Assembly: GCA_036172665.1 (NCBI GenBank)
Contig: CM069870.1
Span: 70,432,212-70,496,211, forward strand
From: Prosopocoilus inquinatus
Lineage: Eukaryota; Arthropoda; Insecta; Coleoptera; Lucanidae
DNA length: 64,000 nucleotides
Reading direction: 5' to 3'
Part shown: one piece after another, positions 36,098-48,059 of the stretch
How the letters are laid out: every line of letters begins with the position of its first letter
Position numbering within the stretch: position 1 is the first letter of the stretch
The notes under the pieces: generated by a model
Told to the model about the DNA's origin: nothing
Seen by the model: only the letters and a program-made list of their open reading frames with translations
The model's database searches: none
Program-made: the position numbers and the translations under genes

Positions 36098-36810
36098 TAA
36101 CAATACTAATGATATCTATTAAAAGAGAGAACAAATCCCCCAAGCACAGAGAACAAACCCCAAAGCAAAAGGCTCGCGCCAAGCCACCGCTTGTTACCAT
36201 GATTACATTTTTTTTTATTTGCCTTGCCACGCCTCGCCGCACCTCATCACCTCTGGCCGCCTGTGCCTCAAACAAAAATCCATGGCGGACACTTCATTTT
36301 TTTGTCAAATAATTGATTTAAAAATTGACAAACTTTGTCATGACTCAAAACCTAATCTGTAAGTATAAAAGAAACAGAACGATCAATTAATAATTATTAA
36401 ACAAAGTAAGCAAGTCAAATCGAACAAAATAGAAAACAAAAATGACGATCAATCGATGGGAATAATGTGTAAAATAAACTTAGACTGTGTTAATGAAAAA
36501 AAAGCAGATGATCGATTGACAATAATTAAAAATAAAACCAAGTAAAATAGTATCAGAGAAAACGAGAAACAAAAACTGAAGATGGCTAATTGACAGTTAA
36601 AGAATAAAAACAATACTAATGAAATCTATTAAAAGAGAGAACAAATCCCCCAAGCATAGAGAACAAACCTCCAAGCAAAAGACTTGCGCCAAGTCACCGC
36701 TTGTTACCACGTTTAGATTTTTTTTTTGATTTACCTTGCCACACCTCGCCGCACCTCATCCTCAAACAAGAATCCATGGCGAACACATTTTTTTGTCAAT
36801 AATTTTCATT
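36098..36810. repeat. Repeated 200 bp block (AGAGAGAACAAATCCCCCAAGC)
   Basis: ACAATACTAATGA(T/A)ATCTATTAAAAG begins a block at 36098 and again at 36610. Each continues through AACAAATCCCCCAAGCA.AGAGA, GCGCCAAG(C/T)CACCGCTTGTTACCA and CCTCGCCGCACCTCATC to ATGGCGGACAC-like sequence. A third copy is inverted at 41135-41350 in the right arm of the large inverted repeat; a fragment (GGCTCGCGCCAAGCCACCGC) lies at 37013 with its inverted partner near 40925. Confidence 0.8.
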
Positions 36811-38430
36811 TGAAGTACTAAAATAGTGCATGTCATAATTTTATTTGACATCTTGCTATGTGTTGGCCTGGCTAGTAGTTCCTTTTGTTTATTGTTGCTG
36901 CTGCTCAGGGTTTTGGGCTCTGAAGTAATGGAAATCCTCTAACTCTTGTTGTAGATGACCAAAATATTACATGTGTACATATTTTCCCTATTAAAATAAT
37001 AATGAGGAGTGACGGCTCGCGCCAAGCCACCGCTTGTTATCATGATTAGGTTCTTTTGATTTAACTGTGTTTTACTCAGTCTGTGTGATGCCTCGTGGCT
37101 CCAAATCCAGTTGTTGTTTGTCACACAAAAGAAAAGAAAGAACAAGAAACATTGCAGTTTAAAAGTGAACTTAGATTATAATTCACCAATTACATTATTT
37201 ACCAGACATGATTTAAAGCAAATTTAAAAGCAGTTCGTCCGCACTTGAACGCATTTACCGCGGTGAACCTTCAATTCTTCAATTAGTAAAGCGCCGTCTA
37301 TCGGAGAGTGGCCAACCTTACAAATTTAGACAAATTTAGATCGATGCTAAACATCACAGCGCCATCTACTGCCGCATCAAAAAGGAAGAAAAAATATCGA
37401 TTTTCTCATTGAGTTCTTTAATTTAATATAATGATATTTATTTAATATAATAAAACGTCAGTTACTAAAGCGCTGAGAATGGCAAAGAAAAGTTAAACAT
37501 CGAAGCGAATCAAATCGAAAGCGAAATCACAACGAAGAGATGATTTATTTGATTGCGTTACTTTTTCTTTGAGAAAGTCAATAAGTAAAGGGCCATCTAT
37601 CGAAGAGTGGCCAACTCCACAAATTTAGACGGTGCTAAACAACAGAGCGCCATCTGTTGACGGAATAAAAGCGAAAAAATATTATCGGCGTCGTTTCGTT
37701 GAGTTCATTCATTTAAATATTTAATAGCGTCAATTTCGAGAGCGCTTTCTGTCAGAGGATATCTAACCTTAAAAATTTAGATATGATATAAACCAGAGCG
37801 CCATCTACTAAAAAATAAAAAGCGAAATATCAAAACGAAGAAAAGATCGATTTGATTGCACTACATTTTTTGGAGAAACCTCAACAAGTAAATTGATTTT
37901 TTTGAAAACGTCAGTGAGTAAAGCGCCATCTATCTGAGAGTGTCCAACCCTACAAATTTAGACGTATTAAATATCAGAGCGCCATCCGCTGGCGAATCAA
38001 AAGCGAACTATCGACTTCGTTTCGTTGAGTTCATTCATTTAAATATTCGAAAACGTAATTGCTAAAGCGCTATCTATCGGAGCATGGCGAACCCTACAAA
38101 TTTAGAAATGTTATGCAACAGAGCGCCAACTATTAGCGAATCAAAATCCAAAGCGAAATCAAAACGAAGAAAAGATTGATTTGTTTGCATTACTTTTTTT
38201 ATTGAGAAACGTCAATCATTAAAGTGCCATCTATCGGAGCATGGTCGACCCTACAAATTTAAACGTGCCAAAAGTCAGAGCGCCATCTCCTGGCAGATCA
38301 AAATCGATAGAAAAATGTTCGACTTCGTTTAGTTGAGTTCATGCATTTAAATATTTTAAAACGTCAATTACTAAAGCGCTATCTATCGGAAGAAGGCGAG
38401 CCCTACGAATTTAAAAATATTAATCTTACA
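36300..38430 (+). repeat. Left arm of large inverted duplication
   Basis: Arm of about 2.1 kb whose reverse complement is 39828-41640. Outer landmark: AAAAATTGACAAA(C/T)TTTGT. Middle landmarks: GGCTCCAAATCCAG..TTGTTTGTCACACAAAAG (37095-37135) and the series of AGCGCCATCTA boxes. Inner landmark: TTGAGTTCATGCATTTAAATA and ATATTAATCTTACAGTGTCA. Divergence is moderate, with several indels, so the duplication is old enough to have drifted. No coding content. Confidence 0.85.
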
Positions 38431-38503
38431 GTGTCATAATAATAATACCCTTTATTTCTTGAGGTCACTTCCACGGGGCGCATCAGATATTTAGTTTAAC
38501 TTA

Positions 38504-38649
38504 TGGCCGGTTGCACCAAACACTTAAGTCGAGCTTAAATTTAAGTACTGCTTATAATGTGACATTTGAGGTTACAAAACATTCAATAAATCACATTCTA
38601 AGCGGTGCTTAAAGTTAAGCTGACCTTAAGTGTTTGGTGCAACTGGCCA
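38504..38649. mobile_element. Palindromic MITE, TTA target duplication
   Basis: Ends TGGCCGGTTGCACCAAACAC and, inverted, GTGTTTGGTGCAACTGGCCA, followed inward by matching CTTAAG and AGCTTAA words. TTA lies on both sides (38501-38503 and 38650-38652). 146 bp, non-coding, TWA duplication as for PIF/Harbinger-derived MITEs. It sits in the spacer of the large inverted repeat. Confidence 0.85.
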
Positions 38650-39827
38650 TTAATTTCTGAAAACATTCGACTTGCAACAAGTTCGGGAGTTCCCGATTAG
38701 GCCGATAGTTAACTCGTTCCCTTTTCCTCGTTGAAATTCTTTCTTTTTGGTTTTAAATTTTTACCACTATAATTTTCCTCAGTTTGAAATTATTTTCGCG
38801 AATGAAGAAATCACTCTTCACGATGCGACTTTCTAGTTTACAAGTCGTAACAATATATTTTATATTTGAAGGCTTGCAATTTTTATTCGAAATATTTTCG
38901 TAAGTAAAGACATAAGAGACCAAAAACCAAAGAGCCAATCAATCTCGAATTATTCCACGGCTGGCAACACTGAGCTTACGCAATGCACTTATAAACGTGC
39001 GCACAGACACACGGTCCGGCCAGAGAACATACTGTCACCGTGACAATATTAAAGCGTTCGTTCACATAAGGGTCGAAACATTTGTTATCATTATTTATCT
39101 AAAATTACTGAAACACGCGATGACTTCGATGCGGGGCCCTAATAAAACGTGCATTTGTCACTCCGATATAATAAAAATGACAGATGCGAGAGGGTAAGTT
39201 AAAGCAAGGGTGGTGGCCAACGTGATTCATCGCGCTAGGGTGGATGGGCGCAACTGTTCCTTTTCGTTTGAGCGAGCGGCCGAGCCCGACGAACGCAATT
39301 TGAATTACTATAACACGATGATTATAAATTACTGTCATCATCGTAATCTAGTCAAATAAGACTGCTCTCTCTCATGTCCGCCCCCTCCCCCCTACCCCCG
39401 TCATGCATCCCACCAAATTCAATAGATGAGTCACCGCAACGAAAATAAAACCGATTGAATTAAAAAAAAAAAAAACGATTACGAGCAGTATGCGTTCAAG
39501 CGAACGCGAAATCTTTTGTAGTCGGTTGTAGGTTATGCCTGGTAAATGTCACTGATGCGTAATCTAACCTCACTTTTAAACAGCAACGTTTTCTTTCTCT
39601 ATGGTAAGGTGCGGCCGGTAATTTAGTGTTTTTCTTTCTCACTAGAATTTTTTTTTCATTTTCTGTTTCGTCCCGTAGACGGCACTCTATCATTAACACT
39701 TCTAAATTCGCGGGGTTTGTTATCTACCAATAGATGTCGCTCTGGTAATTTATTGTCGTATTGATGTTAAGTTTCTCAATACGGAATAATGATTTTTTTA
39801 TCATTTTCTGTTTCACTCCGTGGATGG
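38650..39827. other. Spacer between the inverted arms
   Basis: Begins with the duplicate of 35925-36030, then AT-rich sequence. A GTGACAATATTAAAGCG word near 39038 is a stray member of the 54200-55340 family. A C-rich run lies at 39375-39400, and ATAGATGTCGCTCTGGTAAT near 39730 also occurs at 42985 and 44148. No gene seen. Confidence 0.5.
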
Positions 39828-41640
39828 CACTCTAAGATTAATGTTTCCGAATTCGCAGAGTTTGCCATTCTCCGATAGATGGCGCTCAAGTAATTGTTTG
39901 GATTTGGAATATTTAAAGGAATGAACTCAGCGGAAAAAGAAGTCGATAGTTCGTTTTGATCCGCCAGCAGATGGCGCTCTGATGTTTAACACGTCTAAAT
40001 TTGTAGGGTTGGCCACTCTCAGATAGATGGCGCTTTACTCAGTGACAGTTTTCAAAAAAAATCAATTTACTTATTGAGGTTTCTCCAAAAAAAAGTAGTG
40101 CAATCAAATCAATCTTATCTATGTTTTGATATTTCGCTTTCTATTTTTAGTAGATGGCGCTCTGATTCATAACATATCTAAATTTTTAAGGTTAGATATC
40201 CTATGACAGAAAGCGCTCTAGAAATTGACGCTATTAGATATTTAAATGAATGAACTCAACGAAACGACACCTACAATTTTTTTTTGCTTTTATTCCGCCA
40301 GCAGATGGCGCTCTGTTGTTTAGCACCGTCTAAATTTGTGGGTTTGGCCACTCTTCGATAGATGGCGCTTTACTTATCGACTTTCTCAAATAAAAAGTAA
40401 CGCAATCAAATAAATCATCTCTTCGTTGTGATTTCGCTTTCGATTTGATTCGCTTCGATGTTTAACTTCTCCTTGCCATTCTCAGCGCTTTAGTAACTGG
40501 CGTTTTACTATATTAAATATTAATTAAATATTATTATATTAAATTAAAGAACTCAATGAGAAAATCGATATTTTTTTCTTCCTTTTTGATGCGGCAGTAG
40601 ATGGCGCTGCGATCTAAATTTGTAAGGTTGGCCACTCTCCGATAGATGGCGCTTTACTAATTGAAGAATTGAAGGTTCGCCGCGGTAATATGCGTACAAG
40701 TGAAGACGAACTGCTTTTAAATCCGCTTTAAATCACGTCTGGTAAATAATATAATTGATGAATTATAATCTAGGCTCACTTTTAAACTGCAATGTTTTAT
40801 GTTTTTTCTTTTCTTTTGTGTGACAAACAACAACTGGATTTGGAGTCACGAGCCGTTATGCAGACTGAATAAAACAGTTAAGTTAAATCAAAAAAATCTA
40901 ATCATGATAACAAGCGGTGGCTTCGCGCGAGCCGTCACTCCTCGTTATTATTTTAAAATGGAAAATTCTTATATGAGCATATGTAATATTTTGGTCATCC
41001 ACAACAAGAGTTGGAGGGTTTCCATCCCTTCAGAGACCAAAAGCCTGAGCAGCAGCAACAGGAAACAAAAAAAAACCACTAGCCAGGTCAATACATAGCA
41101 ATACGTCAAATAAAATTATGACATGCACTATTTTATTACTTCAAATGAAAATTATTGACAAAAAAATGTGTTCGCCATGGATTGTTGTTTGAGGATGAGG
41201 TGCGGCGAGGTGTGGCAAGGTAAATCAAAAAACAAAATCTAATCGTGGTAACAAGCGGTGACTTGGCGCAAGTCTTTTGCTTGGAGGTTTGTTCTCTATG
41301 CTTGGGGGATTTGTCCTCTCTTTTAATAGATATCATTAGTATTGTTTTTATTCTTTAACTGTCAATTAGCGATCTTCAGTTTTTGTTTCTCGTTTTCTCT
41401 GATACTATTTTACTTGGTTTTTTACTTTTTTTTTCATTAACACAGTCTAACTTTATTTTACACATTATTCCCATCGATTGATCGTCATTTTTGTTTTCTA
41501 TTTTGTTCGATTTGACTTGCTTATTTTGTTTAATAATTATTAATTGATCGTTCTGTTTCTTTAATACTTACAGATTGGATTTTGAGTCATAACAAAATTT
41601 GTCAATTTTTTAAGTCAGTTATTTGACTCATTCTCAATTT
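39828..41640 (-). repeat. Right arm of large inverted duplication
   Basis: Reverse complement of 36300-38430, slightly shorter. Contains at least eight AGATGGCGCT boxes (for example near 39882, 39969, 40025, 40153, 40305, 40360, 40601 and 40643), each partner to a GCGCCATCT-type box in the left arm, then the inverted AGGTGCGGCGAGGTGTGGCAAGG and GCTTGGGGGATTTGT blocks. Ends at AAATTTGTCAATTTTTTAAG. Confidence 0.85.
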
Positions 41641-43097
41641 TATACAATTTTTATTACGTTCCTACTTTATCATCATCCTTTTTATTTTTTTTTATTCCCA
41701 ATTTTTCATGTTTGATGTATTTATATTTATTTGCTAATTTTTATATAATCAATTGATCAACCTTCGTTTTTTTTTTCTTGTAACCGATTTCATTTGTTTT
41801 GTTTTTACTTTCTTTTTCAATTATCCACTGAATATCTTGTGTTTCACGTTTTCGTCGGTTTGATTTTCTTTGACATGTTTTTTGTTATTTTTTAATTATC
41901 AAAATCGACGTCTTTTGTTTTATTTTATTCGATTTATAGATGATTTTAGTTTGCATTTTAATCCCGTCGATTGAATGTCATTTTTTGTTTTAATTTAATT
42001 TTATTTATTTCATTCTTTTATCATTAACTGATCGTTTTTCTTTAATATTTATAAATTAAATTTTTGGTTGCGGTTGAAATTCGACTGTTTTTACATCGAT
42101 TTAACTTATTAAGTTTTACATAATTTTATTATCTTCATCGACGAATCCGATGATCGTCTTTTATTTTTGTTTTATTCGACTTGGCTGTATTTTAGGAGTA
42201 TTGTTATAATGTTATAAACAATTGAACGGGTGGGGAGGGGGGGGGGCGTCCCAATCTATTTTTTAAAGCGTCGACCCCTTACAAGCAATTAAATTTCAAT
42301 TTTATTCGACTTTATTTAATTTTTTTTTAATTACAAACCGATTTTCTTTTGTTTTTCCCCGATTCAATTTAATTTAATTTTATATTTAAACTGTAAGTTT
42401 GTTTTGTTTGATTCTGTTTTTCCTATCTTATCGTTTTTGTTCAAACTTTCGGTTAAAAATTAAAATGAATTTGCTCTTGACTTGACTTATTTTGTTAGTT
42501 TTACGAAATTTTATCTTATCTTCATCACCGATCATTTTTTTTTGTTTTTTTTCTCGTTTTGCCTCATTTGACTTTATTTAATTCAATTTTTAATATAATC
42601 ACGTATTTTTTTTCTTTCTATTGCATTTCATTTGATTTTTTGTAACTATTAATTTATCATCTTTTATTTTTTGTATTTTCTTCATTTTGAATTTATTTTT
42701 TATTTGCCGATTGTATTTATTTTTCCCCTTCTGTTCGATTTGAGCTTTTTTTACATTTTTCTTTATCCCGTCGCGTCGGGTTGATCGGCGTTCTTTTTCA
42801 GTTATGTTTACCGATCGTGTTTTTTTCTTTAATATTTACAGATTGAATATTCAGCTGTGATAAAATTCGTCAGTTTTCATATCGATTCGACTTATTCTCT
42901 GATTTTATACAATTTTTTGAGACCGCATTTTTCATTTATTTTGAAAATCAGCAGACCGCCTTTTTTTCATTGTTTATTCAGATTCAGATAATAGGTGTCG
43001 CTCTAGTAATTTATTGTTGTATTATTGTTAAGTTTCTCAATACGGAGTAATGATTTTTTTTCTCATTTTCTGTTTCACCCTGTGGGTGGCACTTTAA

Positions 43098-43279
43098 CCC
43101 CCAGTTTCACAAAAAATATTCACTCATTAATTTAACGGCGTGATTAAAGCTTGTGATTGGTTGGGTGAAACAAAATAATTGGTTGTTTCAAATCTATTGT
43201 TAACTTCGTCCAATGACGTTCCTTAATCAGAGAATTAAATTAATCGCTGATTAACAATTTCTTTTTGTGAAACCCACCG
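43098..43279. mobile_element. MITE with TAA duplication and an empty-site paralogue
   Basis: Starts CCCCCAGTTTCACAAAA and ends TTTTTGTGAAACCCACCG; TAA flanks both sides (43095-43097 and 43280-43282). The paralogous sequence near 39830 reads GGCACTCTAAGATTAAT without the element, so the insertion is post-duplication and the 3 bp duplication is directly visible. Inverted homologue of 33531-33723. About 182 bp, non-coding. Confidence 0.9.
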
Positions 43280-43936
43280 TAAGATTAATATTTCCGAATT
43301 CGCAGAGCTTGTCATTTTTCGGTAGATGGCGCTCAAGTAATTGACGTTTTCGAATATTTAAATGAATGAACTCGGCGAAACGAAGTTGATAGTTCGCTTT
43401 TGATCCACCAGCGCTCTGATGTTTAACACGTCTAGGTTTGTAGGGTTGGCCATTCTCCGTTAGATGGCGCTTTACTCACTGACGTTCTTCAAAAAAAAGT
43501 TACGCAATCCAAATCAATTTACTTTTTGACGTTCTCAAAAAAAGTTAGATTTTATTTTTATTATTTTTTTTTTAACTATTAATTTATCATCTTTTATTTT
43601 CTGTATTTTCTTTGATTTGATTTTATTTTTTAATTGCCGATTGTATTTAGTTTCTTTTTCCTTCTGTTCGATTTGAGTTTATTTTATATGTTTTTTTTTT
43701 ATCCCGTCGCGTCGATTGATCGCCGTTCTTTTTTTTTTTTTCTTTTATCGGATTTGACTCTTTGGATTTTATTTTTCAGTTATATTTGCCGATCGTCTTT
43801 TTTCTTTTAAGATTTACGTGTTGAATATTCAGCTGTGATAAAAGTCGTAAGTTTTTATATCGATTCGACTTATTCTCTGATTTTACACAATTTTTTCTTT
43901 CGTCCCAGCTTCATCGACGGTCGTCCATATCCGATT

Positions 43937-44071
43937 AAGGCCCGATTTCACCATCACAGATTAACTTTAAACTTCGCTTTCTTTATTCCCATGGTAACAA
44001 TTGCAAGCATAATTGTTTCTATAGGAATAAAACGGAGCTTAAAGTTAATCTGTGATGGTGAAATCGGGCCT
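43937..44071. mobile_element. Palindromic MITE, 135 bp, near-perfect arms
   Basis: Left AGGCCCGATTTCACCATCAC and right GTGATGGTGAAATCGGGCCT are exact inverted repeats, extending inward through AGATTAACTTTAA. The centre has TATTCCCATGGTAACAATTG paired loosely with AATTGTTTCTATAGGAATA. TA (possibly TTA) on each side. The arm identity suggests a recent insertion. Confidence 0.9.
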
Positions 44072-44339
44072 TAGACTGCATTTTTAATTTTTAATTTGAA
44101 AATCAGTAGAACGTCTTTTTTTTCATTTTTTATTCAGATTCAGATAACAGATGTCGCTCTGGTAATTTGTTAAGTAGCGTGAATTTTGTTTGTTGAACAC
44201 CTGCCTTATTGACTGATTTTACACAATTTTTTTTTCGTCCCATCTTTATCGATGATCGTTTGATCCAATTAAGCATTTTTTATTTTTATTTGGATAAAAT
44301 CAATAAAACGTCTTTTTTTTTCTTTTTCTTCTCAGTCAT

Positions 44340-46210
44340 TTAATACTTCCGCCATTTATCGAGGGAATGATGTCAACAAGAGAAAATGGTTCGACAAATA
44401 TGAGATAGATGGTGTTCCTGACTTTCTTAAGATTGTCGATTTCAATGCAATGAAGAAACGTGAGATGGTTTTAAAACGATTTGATGTACTTACCTGCAGT
44501 TTGCATCTGAATAAAGTTTATTTCGGGCAGCAAAGTTCCCGCAGATGGCGCTGCTAAGAAAAATGTACTTTGAAAGAAAAAAGACCCTGGGGCCGATTTC
44601 AGAACAAACGATTGACGCATCTGTTCTTTGGAATGGAAGCAAGGAAATTAATTCGATGAAGTTCCCGCAGATGACGCTGCTAATTAAAATAAACAAAAAG
44701 TTATTTGATTTGCCCGCCATCTGTTGAGGGAATTAAGCAAAGAAAGAAAATACTTCAACAGGAATTGCAAAAACAGATAAAGCAGCTGCTTTTTTTTGGT
44801 AGTTGATTTCAAGGACAGTGTGAAATGTAATTCGAATCGAAACGAAAAAAAAAAATTCCTTTCACGACAAAGAATGCCATTCCAATGTCGTTGATTTCAA
44901 GGCCAATAAATAAGACAATTGAAAATGAAGCAATGTGACAAGGCTACTGCTTGGAAATGAATGAATGAATGCAAAGAAGAAATTTGGTTGGTCAAAGAAC
45001 TCAGACGTTCGCGGCGCTACTAAAACCAATGTACTTTTGAAAAAAGAAATGTCTGCTGATTTCATCACAACATCATTTCACATGGCGCCATCTGCTGATG
45101 GAATGAGTGCAAGAGAAAATGGTTCAAGATTAAAGCATAAAATAATTTAAAAAACATTATATGTCCATACATTGGTAATGAAAAATAAAATAGAATGAAA
45201 TAGGTTCGACAAAGTTCGTTCCCGCAGATGGCGCTGAATGAACTTTCGGGAAAAAAATGCCTTCCGAGTTCACAAAATATAACTTAAAGTCGTCTTACAA
45301 GTCTGCCAACTATTGAGTGAATGGATGTGAAAGAAAATGATTCAGCAAGTTAAATTTTTTAAAGTCCTTGATTTTTAAATGCGACACGTAAAGTAACTGA
45401 AAAACAGTCGAATGTCTACTGCATCAAGCTGGAAAAAAAATAGTTCAACGCAGTTTCCACAGATGGCGCTACTGAAAATTGAACTGTTGAGAAGACGATG
45501 CTCACTGACTTAATGCCAAATAAGTTAAGTCGTTCGACATGTCCGCCATCTATTGACGGAAAGAGTAAATGCGAAAATAGGTCGACAGAAATTAGACAGG
45601 TGGAGCTGGTGATCCTTGATTTCAAGGACATTAACAAATAATTGAAAAACTAATTGACTTATACACCGCTTGAAAGTGAAATAGGCTCGATAAAGATGTC
45701 ACAGATGGCGCGCTACTAATATAAGTACTTTTGGAGAGAAAAATATACAAGCTAATTTCACGACAAGTGAATTTGACATGCCTGCCATCTATTGCGGGAA
45801 TAAACGCGAGAGATGGATGGATAATAACCAACATAAAATAATTGAAAAACAATTTCTAACAATATCTACCGCTTGAAAATGAAACGGGCTCGACAAACAT
45901 ACCACAGATGGCGTTACTAACACATACTTTTGAAAAAAAAAAATTGGCCGTTAATGGCACGACAAATAAATTTGACATGCCCACCATCGATTGAGGCGAG
46001 TGAGTGCAGGAGAAAGTGGTTCCATGGAAATTAGATAACATGTTGTTGATTTCAAGGCCGATAAGCATGCAAGACGACTGAAAAAAAAATTTGACAGGTC
46101 TCCTGTTTGGAAATGAATACAAAAAGCAAATAGGTTCGACGACGAACCCGCAGTTGACGCACGTATGGAGTGAGGCGGCGAGGTGCGGCGAGGCGCGGCG
46201 AAGTAAAACG
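44340..46210. repeat. Tandem array of about 230 bp units with CAGATGGCGCT boxes
   Basis: Boxes C(G/A)CAGATGGCGCT(G/A)C occur near 44532, 44668 (GATGACGCT), 45227, 45459, 45701 and 45904, with a worn one near 46150. A second box, GCCATCT(A/G)(T/C)TGA(G/C)GGAAT, lies about 100-150 bp after most. Between them are AAATGGTTCGACA, TTGATTTCAAGGCC and TAGGTTCGACAAA phrases. The last unit ends in GAGGTGCGGCGAGGCGCGGCG. No coding frame survives across units. Confidence 0.8.
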
Positions 46211-47439
46211 CGTTCCTCTTTCGCTGCTTTTAATAACCAGGCCTAGGCGCATTTTAGGCGGAAGGTTTCGTTAAATATACGAGGAACTACTAATATGCCG
46301 AAGCGATCATAGTTGGAAAAAGTTCTGATCTTTAAGGCGTCTGCCCTGCAAAAACAAAACAATAAACCAGTCTCGAAGCCCGAGAAGTCTATGCGACACG
46401 CAGTAACCACTACAGTTCTGGTCGACTGGATATAAAAACTTGTTTACATAATCGATTCATTCCGAAATGAACTCGCATTCTTTTTGCAGTGACGGCGCTA
46501 TAATTGATATGAATTAAATGTATTATGCCAATCTTTTTAAAAGCTACATTAAAAAATTATAATGTTTTCATAATTATTAATTTGAAAGTAACTATAAAGG
46601 CAATTATGTTACCCACGTAATTTACATCAAACGGTTGCTTCTGATGCAATGAGCGCGAGGGTAAGAGTGCCTCGGGCATATAAACCGTTCAGCGGCGACG
46701 TTGAAATCTACGCCGCTGCTTTGTTTATCTTTGTACTGGTTTTTACCAGATATCCTAGGAATGTCCGACCCTTATTAATAACTCACATATTCGGAATAAC
46801 TTATTTGAGAGACGAAATATGGAATATTTTTTCGAAATGCAAAGCTCAAAATAAATTATGACAGACGTACATACGACACATTAGATTATGAGTATGACAG
46901 ACGACAGACTTACTTGAACGCACTTTTTTAAGTCAAATTGAAGTATTGACGCGTAGGAGGTGGGTTGGTATGGTGAGGGGCGCGGTGCGGCGAGGTGCGG
47001 CGCAGCGAAGCGAAACATGTTATTTCTGTTTTTCGCGCAATTTATCTAGGGGCGAAAAGCGGGTAAACAAACGAGACGGGGGGGCAAAAATCGTTCGCAG
47101 GAAACCGAGCCGCCGCGAGTAAATAAACAGCTCGAGCAAACAAGGCGCTGGATAATTTCCTCTAAGCCGTTTTTCACTTTGCAGCAGACAGCAAAGCACA
47201 CAGACAGAAGCGAGCGCCATCGCGCGACCTAATGAAGAAAGCTCGCGCGAATCTCCAGAAACACGTAGGTAGACACGAGCAGCAAGATTACTCTTTCGTT
47301 TTAATGATCGCCGGCCGTCCGGTCGTTATGATGACTTAACAGAAAACGAAAAAAAAAAAACAAAAATTAACTAACAAGCATTTCCGGACGCGACGCGACG
47401 AGACGCTCATCGATAAATCGTTTACAAGAGTTAATTAAC
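46211..47439. other. Unique spacer with GC-rich part 46960-47400
   Basis: Includes GCGGTGCGGCGAGGTGCGGCGC near 46982, the same GC motif as at 41200 and 46172. No splice-bounded frame or family recognised. A (CGACG)-rich stretch lies near 47385-47405. Confidence 0.4.
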
Positions 47440-47650
47440 ACTTAAGTGAACAACTGCTATACCATAATTGAAGTTGAGACGCTCAGGAAATTAAAAAAAA
47501 ATTAAAATAAATGATACCTCCGACACGACAGGCACTCCCGCGAGTGTGTGGGCCTCTTAATACTGTTTTTTTTTTTTTTTTTAAATTTTAATGCACATTG
47601 AAATTTGATAATTTAATAAACATATACAGTGTGTCCCCGGATTGACTCCG
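47440..47650. repeat. Segment duplicated at 52655-52845
   Basis: Shares ACTGCTATACCATAATTGAA, GTTGAGACGCTCAGGAAAT, CGCGAGTGTGTGGGCCTCTT and TTTTAATGCA with 52655-52845 in the same orientation, each copy ending at a TACAG(T/G)G(T/G) transposon-like end. The two copies bracket the GNAT exons. Confidence 0.75.
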
Positions 47651-48059
47651 CGATACCTATAACAGATCAAATATTTTTTAATTCAGATTTCTTGTTTTGA
47701 AGTTCAGGGTCTGCTTACCGCCAAATAAATGTGTGCCAAATTTGACGTTGAACTTCTCCAAAGAAACGGAATTAACACAAGAAGAAATAAAATCTGTGTA
47801 GGTAAAGCTGCCTTCCTCTTGAATTTAGGGAGATATGCCAAATTCCAACATTCCAGAAAGAAAAATTGAATTACGGAAAACTACTAATATAAACAATGTT
47901 TCAGTAAAGTCGTAAAGTATTAACGCCATCTACATATTTATTGGCCAAAGTACAAATAAAAAGTGATTATTCAAACAATAGTCCACCCCTGTTAGCACCT
48001 GACGGCGTTAATTTCTTATAGCTGCACTGAAACACAAATAATCAAAATAAAAATAAGCC
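47651..48059. other. Spacer, no gene seen
   Basis: Starts TACAGTGTGTCCCCGGATTGA near 47625, a typical transposon end; ATTAACGCCATCTACATATT lies near 47920. No partner terminus found and no coding frame. Confidence 0.35.

Larger units (their letters stand above)
41641..44339. repeat. T-rich degenerate array with direct duplication
   Basis: T-rich sequence with repeated GATCGTC-TTTTT-TTATTCGATTT phrases, the complement of the A-rich array at 48060-49440. A block beginning ACTATTAATTTATCATCTTTT and running through ATCCCGTCGCGTCG and ATTCAGCTGTGATAAAA to TCAGATTCAGATAA occurs at about 42645-43000 and again at 43576-44150. Sequence 42985-43500 repeats 39725-39990 of the right arm. Two MITEs are inserted in these copies. 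Confidence 0.7.
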
